Of a DNA stretch of 34,847 nt, positions 24,598 to 30,000 are shown piece after piece. This stretch comes from a virus: positions 1 through 34,847 of IMG/VR virus record IMGVR_UViG_3300026484_000463; one strand, written 5' to 3'. Below the pieces are notes generated by a model that made no database searches, had not been told where the DNA came from, and saw only the letters and a list, made by a program, of their open reading frames with translations. Both the position numbers and the translations under genes were made by a program. The stretch's first letter is position 1. Every line of letters begins with the position of its first letter.

Positions 24598-24635
24598 TAC
24601 ACTTCCTTTTTTACTTTTTTAGAGTCATCCACTCT

Positions 24636-24693
24636 AAGAGCCTTTGTGCTATAATCAATGCGACAAAACACAAATATAAACACAAAGGTTCTT
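24636..24693 (+). promoter_or_regulatory. Cargo-gene promoter A with flanking dyad
   Basis: TGTGC-TATAAT extended -10 (TATAAT at 24650-24655). Arms AAGAGCCTTTGTG (24636-24648) and CACAAAGGTTCTT (24681-24693) are complementary with one G-T pair and flank the -10. It is almost the same as promoter B 525 bases away but carries an extra CACAAATATAAA between the arms. Drives the gene at 24697. Confidence 0.78.
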
Positions 24694-24696
24694 ACA

Positions 24697-24951
24697 ATGG
24701 ACACAATACTTCTTATTTTCAACCATAGCGGCTCCCTTTTAGAAAAAAGAACAGTCAATTTTACATCTGTTCCACGAGCTGGAGAACTCATAGAGCTAGA
24801 AGACGAGCTTGACAACACATCAAAGTTCATCGTAACAGATGTAACATACATACTATCATCAAACATTGCTACTCCACAGATTTCATGTGAGAGTTTTTAT
24901 GCTGATGGAGAAAACAGACTTTATTATATGAAACTCTATGATTGGGCTTAA
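24697..24951 (+). CDS. Small plus-strand cargo protein, unknown
   Basis: 84 residues from ATG 24697. Beta-rich: DTILLIFNHSGSLLEKRTVN, VPRAGELIELEDELDNTSKF, VTDVTYILSSN, ending FYADGENRLYYMKLYDWA. The 'VP..GE.I.L.D........V..V.Y' pattern is that of a small SH3-like or immunity-type domain, but no family name is claimed. AAAGG precedes the ATG by eight bases. It is convergent with the 84-residue minus gene and overlaps it by 83 bases. Confidence 0.75.
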   Translation: MDTILLIFNHSGSLLEKRTVNFTSVPRAGELIELEDELDNTSKFIVTDVTYILSSNIATPQISCESFYADGENRLYYMKLYDWA

Positions 24952-25123
24952 AAAAGCTGTTTTGTATCTCAGCTAAAGTATCATGTGCATCACAAAGTTT
25001 TTGAAGCATAGTTTCTTTCTCTGCTTCAGTTATATCAACTCTATGCAACATATATGCAATACTTGACACACTCTTAAGAGCAATACCACATTCATTAATA
25101 ACATGAGTAGCATTTATACCCAT
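24869..25123 (-). CDS. Small helical early protein, unknown
   Basis: 84 residues from ATG 25123 with AAGGAGG upstream. Sequence MGINATHVINECGIALKSVS continues with HRVDITEAEKETMLQKLCDA, an all-helical sequence. The last 25 residues overlap the end of the plus gene and are less ordered (FLHQHKNSHMKSVE). It shares a 13-base block GGAGGTAGCGTGA at its start with the neighbouring minus gene at 25606. No family recognised. Confidence 0.68.
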   Translation of the reverse strand: MGINATHVINECGIALKSVSSIAYMLHRVDITEAEKETMLQKLCDAHDTLAEIQNSFFKPNHRVSYNKVCFLHQHKNSHMKSVE

Positions 25124-25160
25124 CACGCTACCTCCTTGCTTTTTTAGAATTATCCACCCT

Positions 25161-25206
25161 AAGAGCCTTTGTGCTATAATCAATGCGACAAAACACAAAG
25201 GTTCTT
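25161..25206 (+). promoter_or_regulatory. Cargo-gene promoter B with flanking dyad
   Basis: TGTGC-TATAAT, TATAAT at 25175-25180, between arms AAGAGCCTTTGTG (25161-25173) and CACAAAGGTTCTT (25194-25206). The same sequence occurs in promoter A; the second arm ends four bases before the ATG of the gene at 25210. The dyad straddles the start region and is likely an operator. Confidence 0.78.
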
Positions 25207-25209
25207 ACA

Positions 25210-25473
25210 ATGGACATTATGAAATTTTTACGAAATATTCCTGAGTGGAATGAGCTTCTAAAACTACCTGCTAAAGTTGCAGAGCTTGAGAAACGCCTTG
25301 AAGCACTTGAACGCCCTGACAACTCTTTTGATATCTGTCCAAAATGCAAAAAAAGAACATTCCAACTCATCTCTTCAAAACCTGACCCTGTGATGTCTGA
25401 AATTGGTGCTGTTGTGCGACTTTATCGTTGTAACTATTGCAACTTTGAAGAGGCAAAGCAGTTGATACCATAG
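25210..25473 (+). CDS. Small zinc-ribbon protein, plus-strand cargo gene
   Basis: 87 residues from ATG 25210. Residues 1-40 form a helix (LKLPAKVAELEKRLEALERP). Residues 45-80 are a zinc ribbon: ICPKCKKRTFQLIS (CxxC), then YRCNYCNFEE (CxxC). A two-part coiled-coil plus zinc-ribbon layout is common in small regulators and adaptors. Its promoter and ATG context are copies of those of the gene at 24697, but the proteins are unrelated. Overlaps the minus gene at 25367-25606 by 107 bases. Confidence 0.78.
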   Translation: MDIMKFLRNIPEWNELLKLPAKVAELEKRLEALERPDNSFDICPKCKKRTFQLISSKPDPVMSEIGAVVRLYRCNYCNFEEAKQLIP

Positions 25474-25606
25474 ATCCATAAAACAGTATTGCTCCCAACA
25501 ACATATGGTAAAGCGAACTTACTTTTGCTGTTTTAGAGCCAAACAAAAGCATCAATACAGCCAAAACAATCTCAAAGACAGCAAATATGATAAACACTAT
25601 ACTCAC
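25367..25606 (-). CDS. Small membrane protein of the early operon
   Basis: 79 residues from GTG 25606, overlapping the Cro-like stop (GTGA) with GAGGAGG before it. Two hydrophobic segments, VFIIFAVFEIVLAVLMLLFG and LYHMLLGAILFYGSMVSTAL, then a polar tail that overlaps the cargo gene on the other strand. Translational coupling to the Cro-like gene supports it. Function unknown. Confidence 0.68.
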   Translation of the reverse strand: MSIVFIIFAVFEIVLAVLMLLFGSKTAKVSSLYHMLLGAILFYGSMVSTALPLQSCNSYNDKVAQQHQFQTSQGQVLKR

Positions 25607-25836
25607 GCTACCTCCTCATTTTTTGGTGTATTTGTTTTAGTGCACTGATGTACAGTATCATTCTCTTGTAAGTAGGATTTGATGTCTCGCCAAGCGTCTA
25701 AAGGTATATCAAATTCGTCACTAAGTTTAAACATTTTGTCTGCTGTTGGTTTTGAAACACCTTGTAATAATTTCCTAACCATTACATCAGAATATCCAAA
25801 TTGTAAAAGCTTGTTCTTTAATAAATCTCTTTTCAT
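25603..25836 (-). CDS. Cro-like HTH repressor
   Basis: 77 residues. LLQFGYSDVMVRKLLQGVSK forms a helix-turn-helix (recognition helix around VRKLLQGVSKPT), followed by DKMFKLSDEFDIPLDAWRDI. It lies opposite the CI/S24 repressor across a 95-base gap with three operators, the Cro position. It should shut off repressor synthesis after induction. First gene of the minus early operon. No ribosome site is obvious, so it may be translated from a short or leaderless mRNA. Confidence 0.82.
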   Translation of the reverse strand: MKRDLLKNKLLQFGYSDVMVRKLLQGVSKPTADKMFKLSDEFDIPLDAWRDIKSYLQENDTVHQCTKTNTPKNEEVA

Positions 25837-25844
25837 TCAGGAAT

Positions 25845-25917
25845 GGTAATATTATTATCCTTAATACAATATTAAAATGATAATAGTTTTATCTTTAATT
25901 ATGATAATATTCTTATC
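25845..25917. promoter_or_regulatory. Proximal operator cluster, three GATAAT-n3-ATTATC sites
   Basis: Dyad sites at 25845-25859 (GGTAAT ATT ATTATC), 25879-25893 (GATAAT AGT TTTATC) and 25903-25917 (GATAAT ATT CTTATC), each one base off GATAAT-n3-ATTATC. Centres are 34 and 24 bases apart. They lie between the divergent Cro-like and CI-like genes and match two perfect sites at 28504-28553. Confidence 0.82.
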
Positions 25918-25931
25918 TTATTGGAGGTAGC

Positions 25932-26597
25932 ATGTGTGATTTTAACTATAAAATTTTAGATAGAGAAATAAAAAAACAGTTTCAAACAAATAAAATGTTC
26001 ATGATTGCATTAAATAATGCAGGTGTTGAAATAAAAGAAGATGCGATAAAAAAATGGAGACAAGGTTACAGCACTCCAAAAACAATATACTTGTCAACTA
26101 TTTGCAAGTTGTTAAAAATAGAGCCAAATATACTTTTTTGTCAAGATACAAAAGTCATCCAGCTATCAGATGAATATATAGAACTTCCAACGATATATGC
26201 AGGAGCTGGAGCAGAAGCTTTTGCAGTTGAGAGTGCCGACAAGGTAGCCTACCCGAAAAACCTCCTTCCACCACATATACACCTTGATTCAAACACCATT
26301 GCCATCAAGATAGTAGGCAACTCCATGGAACCGCTCTACTACGAAAACGACATAGTATTTGTCGATATGGTAAACCAAAGAGAGTTCTTACATGTAAACG
26401 GCACCTACATAGTACGCTACGGCAACACAGTGCAAATAAAAGATGTAGAGTTCATAGGCAACAACGAGATTCTACTCTTCTCACGCAACTCGCCAGCCGT
26501 CATAAACCCTACAGAACTCGGACTGGAGTGGAACATAGTAGGCAAACCATTTGCCATGCTGCGCCCAAGCTTTGGTAGTAAACTAAAGCTCAAATGA
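25932..26597 (+). CDS. CI-type phage repressor with S24 peptidase domain
   Basis: 221 residues, with TTGGAGG seven bases before the ATG. Residues 1-65 are an HTH part (FMIALNNAGVEIKEDAIKKW). Residues 80-215 are an S24/LexA-type domain: IYAGAGAEAF with the Ala-Gly cleavage position, VGNSMEPLYYENDIVFVD with the catalytic Ser near residue 130, and TVQIKDVEFIG with the Lys near 170. It should bind the GATAAT operators, hold lysogeny and cleave itself under RecA after DNA damage. It overlaps the GHKL gene by four bases (ATGA). Confidence 0.93.
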   Translation: MCDFNYKILDREIKKQFQTNKMFMIALNNAGVEIKEDAIKKWRQGYSTPKTIYLSTICKLLKIEPNILFCQDTKVIQLSDEYIELPTIYAGAGAEAFAVESADKVAYPKNLLPPHIHLDSNTIAIKIVGNSMEPLYYENDIVFVDMVNQREFLHVNGTYIVRYGNTVQIKDVEFIGNNEILLFSRNSPAVINPTELGLEWNIVGKPFAMLRPSFGSKLKLK

Positions 26598-27634
26598 AAA
26601 AACTCAAAGAGAAACTAAAAAAAGAGAAACTAGCACATAGTCGTCACATTCACAATCTAAAAAGAAAAAAATCCACATATAAAGCAAGTAAACATACACC
26701 TATTTTACAGCAGCATAGTTTTGTTAAACAGCAAAATATTACAAAAAAACTACCAACACCACAGACATTTTCACTCATCTACAACATAGATGAAACACTC
26801 CTCTTTTTTGATGATTTTATAAAATATTCAAAAGAAGTAGATATGATTTTTATAGATATGAGCAAAACAGAGAGTATGACGACAGAAGTATTGCTTTATC
26901 TTATATCTTTAGACAAAATCAACGACCACAACGACATAAAAGTAAATATCAAGATAAAAACACCAAATGACAAATCATCAAGACTACTTATGGCACAGTC
27001 TGGTTTTTCAAACTACTTTAGAGCAAATGCACCTGTAGATTTAAACCATAAAGATATATTTACCATCCGCGATGGCATAACAAATGAGAAGTTCAAGATT
27101 GACGATGGAGAAACATGTGGTGATGCAGTTGATTTCGTCATGGACAGACTAGGTCTAACAAAACGCACACAAGCACTTAGAGATATGTACAATGCACTCT
27201 CTGAGATGATGCTAAACACCCAGCACCATGCCTATGATGAAGATGCACAATTTCGAAACTGGTACCTTTTTGGTATAAAAAACAGTAGTGGCGTCGCCTT
27301 TTATTTTTTTGACAATGGAAAAGGCATCATAAAAACAGCACGAGCAACACTCTTAGAAAAACTTGGAAAAGCGCTCAACATAAGTTTGGCACAAGAGAGT
27401 ATCATAGATGCTGTACTAGATGAGAACAAGTACAGATCTATGACAAACAAAAAAGGAAGAAGTAAAGGAATGCCACAAATAAATGAATTTTTTAGCCATA
27501 AAGATATAAAATTGCCAATTATTATAACAAATAAGATACAATACTTAGCAAAAACACAAGAAAGCAAAAAAACAGCATCCAACTTCAAAGGAGCACTTTT
27601 TGTCTGGATGTTCACAAAGGAAGAAGATGAGTAA
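26594..27634 (+). CDS. STAS-like and GHKL ATPase protein of the repressor operon
   Basis: 346 residues. Residues 1-50 are very basic. Residues 58-140 resemble a STAS fold: EVDMIFIDMSKTESMTTEVL with the strand, D-x-S and following helix, then MAQSGFSNYF. Residues 195-340 are a GHKL ATPase: N-box ALSEMMLNTQHHAYDED, G1 box YFFDNGKGIIKT, G2-like NKKGRSKGMPQI and a final FKGALFVWMF strand. No phospho-acceptor His domain is seen, so it resembles a SpoIIAB-like switch kinase fused to its own STAS domain. It overlaps the CI gene (ATGA) and the DUF4325 gene (8 bases), so it is produced with the repressor. Confidence 0.85.
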   Translation: MKKLKEKLKKEKLAHSRHIHNLKRKKSTYKASKHTPILQQHSFVKQQNITKKLPTPQTFSLIYNIDETLLFFDDFIKYSKEVDMIFIDMSKTESMTTEVLLYLISLDKINDHNDIKVNIKIKTPNDKSSRLLMAQSGFSNYFRANAPVDLNHKDIFTIRDGITNEKFKIDDGETCGDAVDFVMDRLGLTKRTQALRDMYNALSEMMLNTQHHAYDEDAQFRNWYLFGIKNSSGVAFYFFDNGKGIIKTARATLLEKLGKALNISLAQESIIDAVLDENKYRSMTNKKGRSKGMPQINEFFSHKDIKLPIIITNKIQYLAKTQESKKTASNFKGALFVWMFTKEEDE

Positions 27635-27944
27635 TTTACGCATAAAAGTAGCTGATGTTTTTTCACCAACAGTAAAAGGCAGATATCATCCAAAAGATGG
27701 TAACTTTACCGGTGAGCGTTTTAGAAATGAGTACCTACTGCCAAATTTTGACAAGTACGACAAGATTATCATAGACCTTGATGATCTCTACGGATGTCCA
27801 TCTTCTTTTAGAGAAGAGGCATTTGGAGGTTTAGCCCGCATAAAGTCTCCTCAAGAAGTGATAAACAAACTGGAGTTTTTATGCACAGACGAACCTCCAC
27901 TTATTGATATCATTCACAATGATATCAAAAATGCAAATGAGTAA
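27627..27944 (+). CDS. STAS-like DUF4325 protein
   Basis: 105 residues from ATG 27627 in an ATGAGTAA overlap with the GHKL gene. The DUF4325 signature is clear: FTGERFRNEYLLPNFDKYDK, then IIIDLDDLYGCPSSFREEAF and GGLAR. DUF4325 proteins commonly neighbour GHKL ATPases and behave as STAS-like partners. The nearby STAS-GHKL protein is the likely kinase or sensor. A conserved Ser-Ser after CP lies at the place where STAS proteins are phosphorylated, but that role is inferred. Confidence 0.87.
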   Translation: MSNLRIKVADVFSPTVKGRYHPKDGNFTGERFRNEYLLPNFDKYDKIIIDLDDLYGCPSSFREEAFGGLARIKSPQEVINKLEFLCTDEPPLIDIIHNDIKNANE

Positions 27945-28422
27945 CTTTCTCTCCATCATTCCTGCACTGCTCCTTGCACTCTTTTTTGGTCTTGGGGTAA
28001 AACTCAACATAGACATATCACTAAACACCATTCTACTCATAGCCGGTAACTTTGCTATAGCATACTATATAGCCTCAAAGATAAACCTACAAAACAAACA
28101 CAAAGAGCTATCTATAGAGCGATGTTTTAAAGACATAGAGATATTTGAAGAGTATTTAAAAAGTGCTGTCGCCATGGACACTGCATCAGCAGATGAGTAT
28201 CTCATCAATAAAACGAACTCTTTTACAAATCTTCTTACAGAAATGCTCTCAAAATACAGTTTTATAGAAAAAGAGCACATAGAGAAGCTTAAAGGGTATT
28301 GCATAACACTCTCAAGAGAGTTTGACCCATCAGGAGTAGATCAAAACTATAAAAACACTATAATGCAGATAGAAAAAAGACTCCTTGTTATAAAAAGTAG
28401 CATTCTCTCAAATATACACTAA
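27937..28422 (+). CDS. Membrane protein with cytoplasmic helical domain, third module gene
   Basis: 161 residues from the ATG at 27937, an ATGAGTAA overlap with the DUF4325 gene (another ATG lies six bases before). Two hydrophobic segments, NFLSIIPALLLALFFGLGVK and TILLIAGNFAIAYYIAS, form a hairpin. Residues 55-161 are a charged helical domain (LSIERCFKDIEIFEEYLKSA, FIEKEHIEKLKGYCITLS) that should lie in the cytoplasm. This is the usual build of a membrane effector or sensor. It ends about 80 bases before the distal operators. No known family is recognised. Confidence 0.8.
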   Translation: MSNFLSIIPALLLALFFGLGVKLNIDISLNTILLIAGNFAIAYYIASKINLQNKHKELSIERCFKDIEIFEEYLKSAVAMDTASADEYLINKTNSFTNLLTEMLSKYSFIEKEHIEKLKGYCITLSREFDPSGVDQNYKNTIMQIEKRLLVIKSSILSNIH

Positions 28423-28503
28423 CACCATATATACACCCACACATCTATACATTACCTCTGTTTTTCATCTTTCAGGAAGAATTATAGCATTATTTTCAAT
28501 AAA

Positions 28504-28553
28504 GATAATAATATTATCTATTTTAAGAAACACTAAAGGATAATAATATTATC
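28504..28553. promoter_or_regulatory. Distal operator pair, perfect GATAAT-AAT-ATTATC sites
   Basis: Two identical perfect dyads at 28504-28518 and 28539-28553, centres 35 bases apart, about 2.6 kb from the proximal cluster. They match the operators around the CI and Cro genes and are better than any of those. They should control the plus operon that begins at 28802 and could allow DNA looping between repressor oligomers, as OL and OR do in lambda. Confidence 0.82.
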
Positions 28554-28716
28554 ATTCTCTTATCCAAACAAGAAACCATCTGAAAAACGGTGGCCTTATT
28601 TGTGTTGATTTACTTAAAGAAGCTGACGCAGGAGTAGCACATAGTTATATGTGTCATACAGCATGTTAAACATAAACAGTACCAAAACATTCTCAAGCGG
28701 TGTTAGGTTTTTAACT

Positions 28717-28790
28717 CTCGATGCAGCACATAGCAGTCCCATAGATACTACGACATAGATTCTCCCTGGTATGTGTTGCACAGAGATTTA
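28717..28790. repeat. 74-bp repeat R1 with internal dyad
   Basis: Begins CTCGATGCAGCACATAGCAG and ends CACAGAGATTTA. It matches R2 (29244-29317) with one difference. Arms TGCAGCACATA (28722-28732) and TATGTGTTGCA (28770-28780) pair with one G-T. It ends 11 bases before the ATG of the 36-residue gene and would form the end of that gene's leader. Confidence 0.9.
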
Positions 28791-28801
28791 AAGGATAAGT
28801 G

Positions 28802-28912
28802 ATGATTGAGCTTAGTAATCTTGAGGGGTTTGCCTATATATCTTTTATATTTGCTATAGGTATAGTTATAGGGACAGTTGTAGGGCTGTATGCAGCAGAC
28901 AAGAAAAGATGA
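28802..28912 (+). CDS. 36-residue membrane protein after R1
   Basis: ATG 28802, with AAAGGATAAG before it. MIELSNLEGFAYISFIFAIG continues with IVIGTVVGLYAADKKR: a single transmembrane helix with a basic end. Its first 30 residues match, place by place in pattern, the start of the minus-strand protein at 28920-29204, so the two are paralogues. First gene of the plus early operon. Function unknown. Confidence 0.68.
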   Translation: MIELSNLEGFAYISFIFAIGIVIGTVVGLYAADKKR

Positions 28913-28919
28913 GTATTTT

Positions 28920-29204
28920 TCAGATAAGGTACTTACACTTTTTTCCTGTTGTAGCACACAAAGAGTTCTCTTGCATAAAAATGCAGTTAACATCGCTACA
29001 CTTTCCATTTGCATAGATTTTTTCTACTTCTATGTAGCCTTTTTTTGTTTTGCCTTCTGGCGGAGTGTCACAAAAAGCTTTTGTAGTTGTTATGGTTTTA
29101 TTTATGCTGCCTATTTTGTAACCTACCCCAACACCAAGACTAAGACCTGCACTAAATATAGTTGCTATATATCCAAGTGCTTGCAACTGTGTTAACTCTA
29201 TCAC
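28920..29204 (-). CDS. Membrane-anchored Cys-rich protein, minus-strand cargo gene
   Basis: 94 residues from GTG 29204, with AAGGA six bases upstream and its own promoter. Residues 1-33 (IELTQLQALGYIATIFSAGL then SLGVGVGYKIG) are a membrane anchor related to the 36-residue gene. Residues 40-94 form a small domain with Cys in FCDTPP, GKCSDVNCIFM and LCATTGKKCKYL, probably disulfide- or metal-linked and outside the cytoplasm. It ends seven bases from the plus gene, tail to tail, inside an operon that otherwise runs the other way. Confidence 0.75.
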   Translation of the reverse strand: MIELTQLQALGYIATIFSAGLSLGVGVGYKIGSINKTITTTKAFCDTPPEGKTKKGYIEVEKIYANGKCSDVNCIFMQENSLCATTGKKCKYLI

Positions 29205-29222
29205 AAAAAATCCTTTTTGCAA

Positions 29223-29231
29223 ATTATATCA
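29223..29231 (-). promoter_or_regulatory. Extended -10 promoter of the Cys-rich protein gene
   Basis: On minus, TGA-TATAAT (TATAAT at 29228-29223). A start near 29216 would place the ribosome site (29215-29211) at the very 5' end of the mRNA, so the leader is only about 12 bases. Confidence 0.6.
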
Positions 29232-29243
29232 AAATAACTAAAC

Positions 29244-29317
29244 CTCGATGCAGCACATAGCAGTCCCACAGATACTACGACATAGATTCTCCCTGGTATG
29301 TGTTGCACAGAGATTTA
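29244..29317. repeat. 74-bp repeat R2 with internal dyad
   Basis: Second copy of the R1 element, the only difference being C for T at one position. It lies 63 bases before the ATG of the 64-residue gene. R1 and R2 bracket the 36-residue gene and its minus-strand paralogue, so recombination between them would remove that cassette. Confidence 0.9.
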
Positions 29318-29379
29318 CAATAGACACGCCACGCCTCTTAACAATGCGCACCCCGTTGCGTGTCGCCAAAGGAATCGTA

Positions 29380-29574
29380 ATGCGAGAAACAAAACAAGAG
29401 GTGATAGACGCACTTGAAAAAGAAGCATTAAAGCTTCGATACTTGGCAGAAACTGAGGACAAAGCCGGACTATCTGAGATCCTGATGGATATATCTATAA
29501 ACATAAGCTGTATTAAATATGCAGAGTGTTTAAAAACTGATGATGGAGGTGATCAAAATGGCAAAACGGATTAA
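29380..29574 (+). CDS. Small acidic helical early protein
   Basis: 64 residues from ATG 29380 with AAAGGA eight bases upstream; the longer open frame before it runs through R2 and is not used. MRETKQEVIDALEKEALKLR is a helix, followed by KAGLSEILMDISINISCIKY and an acidic polar end. All-helical, soluble, unknown. The 24-residue gene starts inside its end. Confidence 0.72.
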   Translation: MRETKQEVIDALEKEALKLRYLAETEDKAGLSEILMDISINISCIKYAECLKTDDGGDQNGKTD

Positions 29575-29632
29575 AAGCGGTTTTGAGAGATTCGAAGAGC
29601 TGTTAGAGCAGCTCGCCGAAAAGTTATTTTAA
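29558..29632 (+). CDS. 24-residue peptide with near-perfect ribosome site
   Basis: ATG 29558 preceded by GGAGGTGATCA, which is almost the full anti-16S complement. The peptide MAKRIKSGFERFEELLEQLA ending EKLF is an amphipathic helix with a basic start. It overlaps the previous gene by 17 bases. A real small protein is likely given the site; it could be a small antirepressor-type or membrane-associated peptide. Confidence 0.6.
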   Translation: MAKRIKSGFERFEELLEQLAEKLF

Positions 29633-29679
29633 AAGTTTCAAAAATAACGAACAAAGAAATTATAACACAAAAAGGATAA

Positions 29680-30000
29680 ATGATGTATGAAGAAGTATTA
29701 GCATCAGAGATTCAAGCATTTATAGATGCTTTTCAAACAGTAGGAAACGGAGAAATAGCAGAAGAAACTGCGAAGAACCTAAAAAAATGCGTCAAAGCAA
29801 CTATGGTACAAGAAAAAAAGTCAACACTGACAATAAAACTTGAAATATCAAAGATTGCAGATGACCAAATAGCGATGGTCGGAACAGTAAGCTCAAAGAT
29901 ACCTGAGCCACAAATCAAAACAGGCTTTTTCGTAAATGACAGAACATTCCTGCCATCAAGAAATAGACCTGAACAACAAACACTACCAGGAGTAAAATAA
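29680..30000 (+). CDS. Early phage protein preceding DUF2303 gene
   Basis: 106 residues, AAAAGGATAA before the ATG (second ATG three bases on). EEVLASEIQAFIDAFQTVGN, then NLKKCVKATMVQEKKSTLTI and KLEISKIADDQIAMVGTVSS. The family-like core ('TLT..L.I......V......SK.PEP.....FF') is what I know from small proteins coded just before DUF2303 genes. It probably acts with that protein in early DNA metabolism. The stop overlaps the next ATG. Confidence 0.78.
   Translation: MMYEEVLASEIQAFIDAFQTVGNGEIAEETAKNLKKCVKATMVQEKKSTLTIKLEISKIADDQIAMVGTVSSKIPEPQIKTGFFVNDRTFLPSRNRPEQQTLPGVK

Larger units (their letters stand above)
28423..28801. other. Gap with distal operators, a hairpin and repeat R1
   Basis: No gene called. 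It holds the distal operator pair (28504-28553), a perfect CACATA-GTTA-TATGTG hairpin (28638-28653) and repeat R1 (28717-28790). A frame from about 28555 to 28668 reads NGGLICVDLLKEADAGVAHS to a stop without a start codon and may be a gene remnant. The gap is probably the leader and promoter region of the plus early operon. Confidence 0.6.

Noticed and set aside
24636-24693. Invertible promoter, because inverted repeats flank the -10
   Set aside because: Only about 32 bases lie between the arms, too short for site-specific inversion, and no invertase is seen. An operator is simpler.
24597-24866. Minus-strand frame of 89 codons rich in Ser, and a similar one at 25128-25370
   Set aside because: Both are antisense to better-supported plus genes and share the same end because the promoter cassette is duplicated.
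28748-29014. Minus-strand frame of 88 codons across R1 and the 36-residue gene
   Set aside because: Runs through the repeat, with composition not like a protein of this phage; a shadow of the repeat.
29248-29379. N-terminal extension of the 64-residue protein through R2
   Set aside because: The extension is just translation of the repeat. A proper ribosome site lies before ATG 29380.
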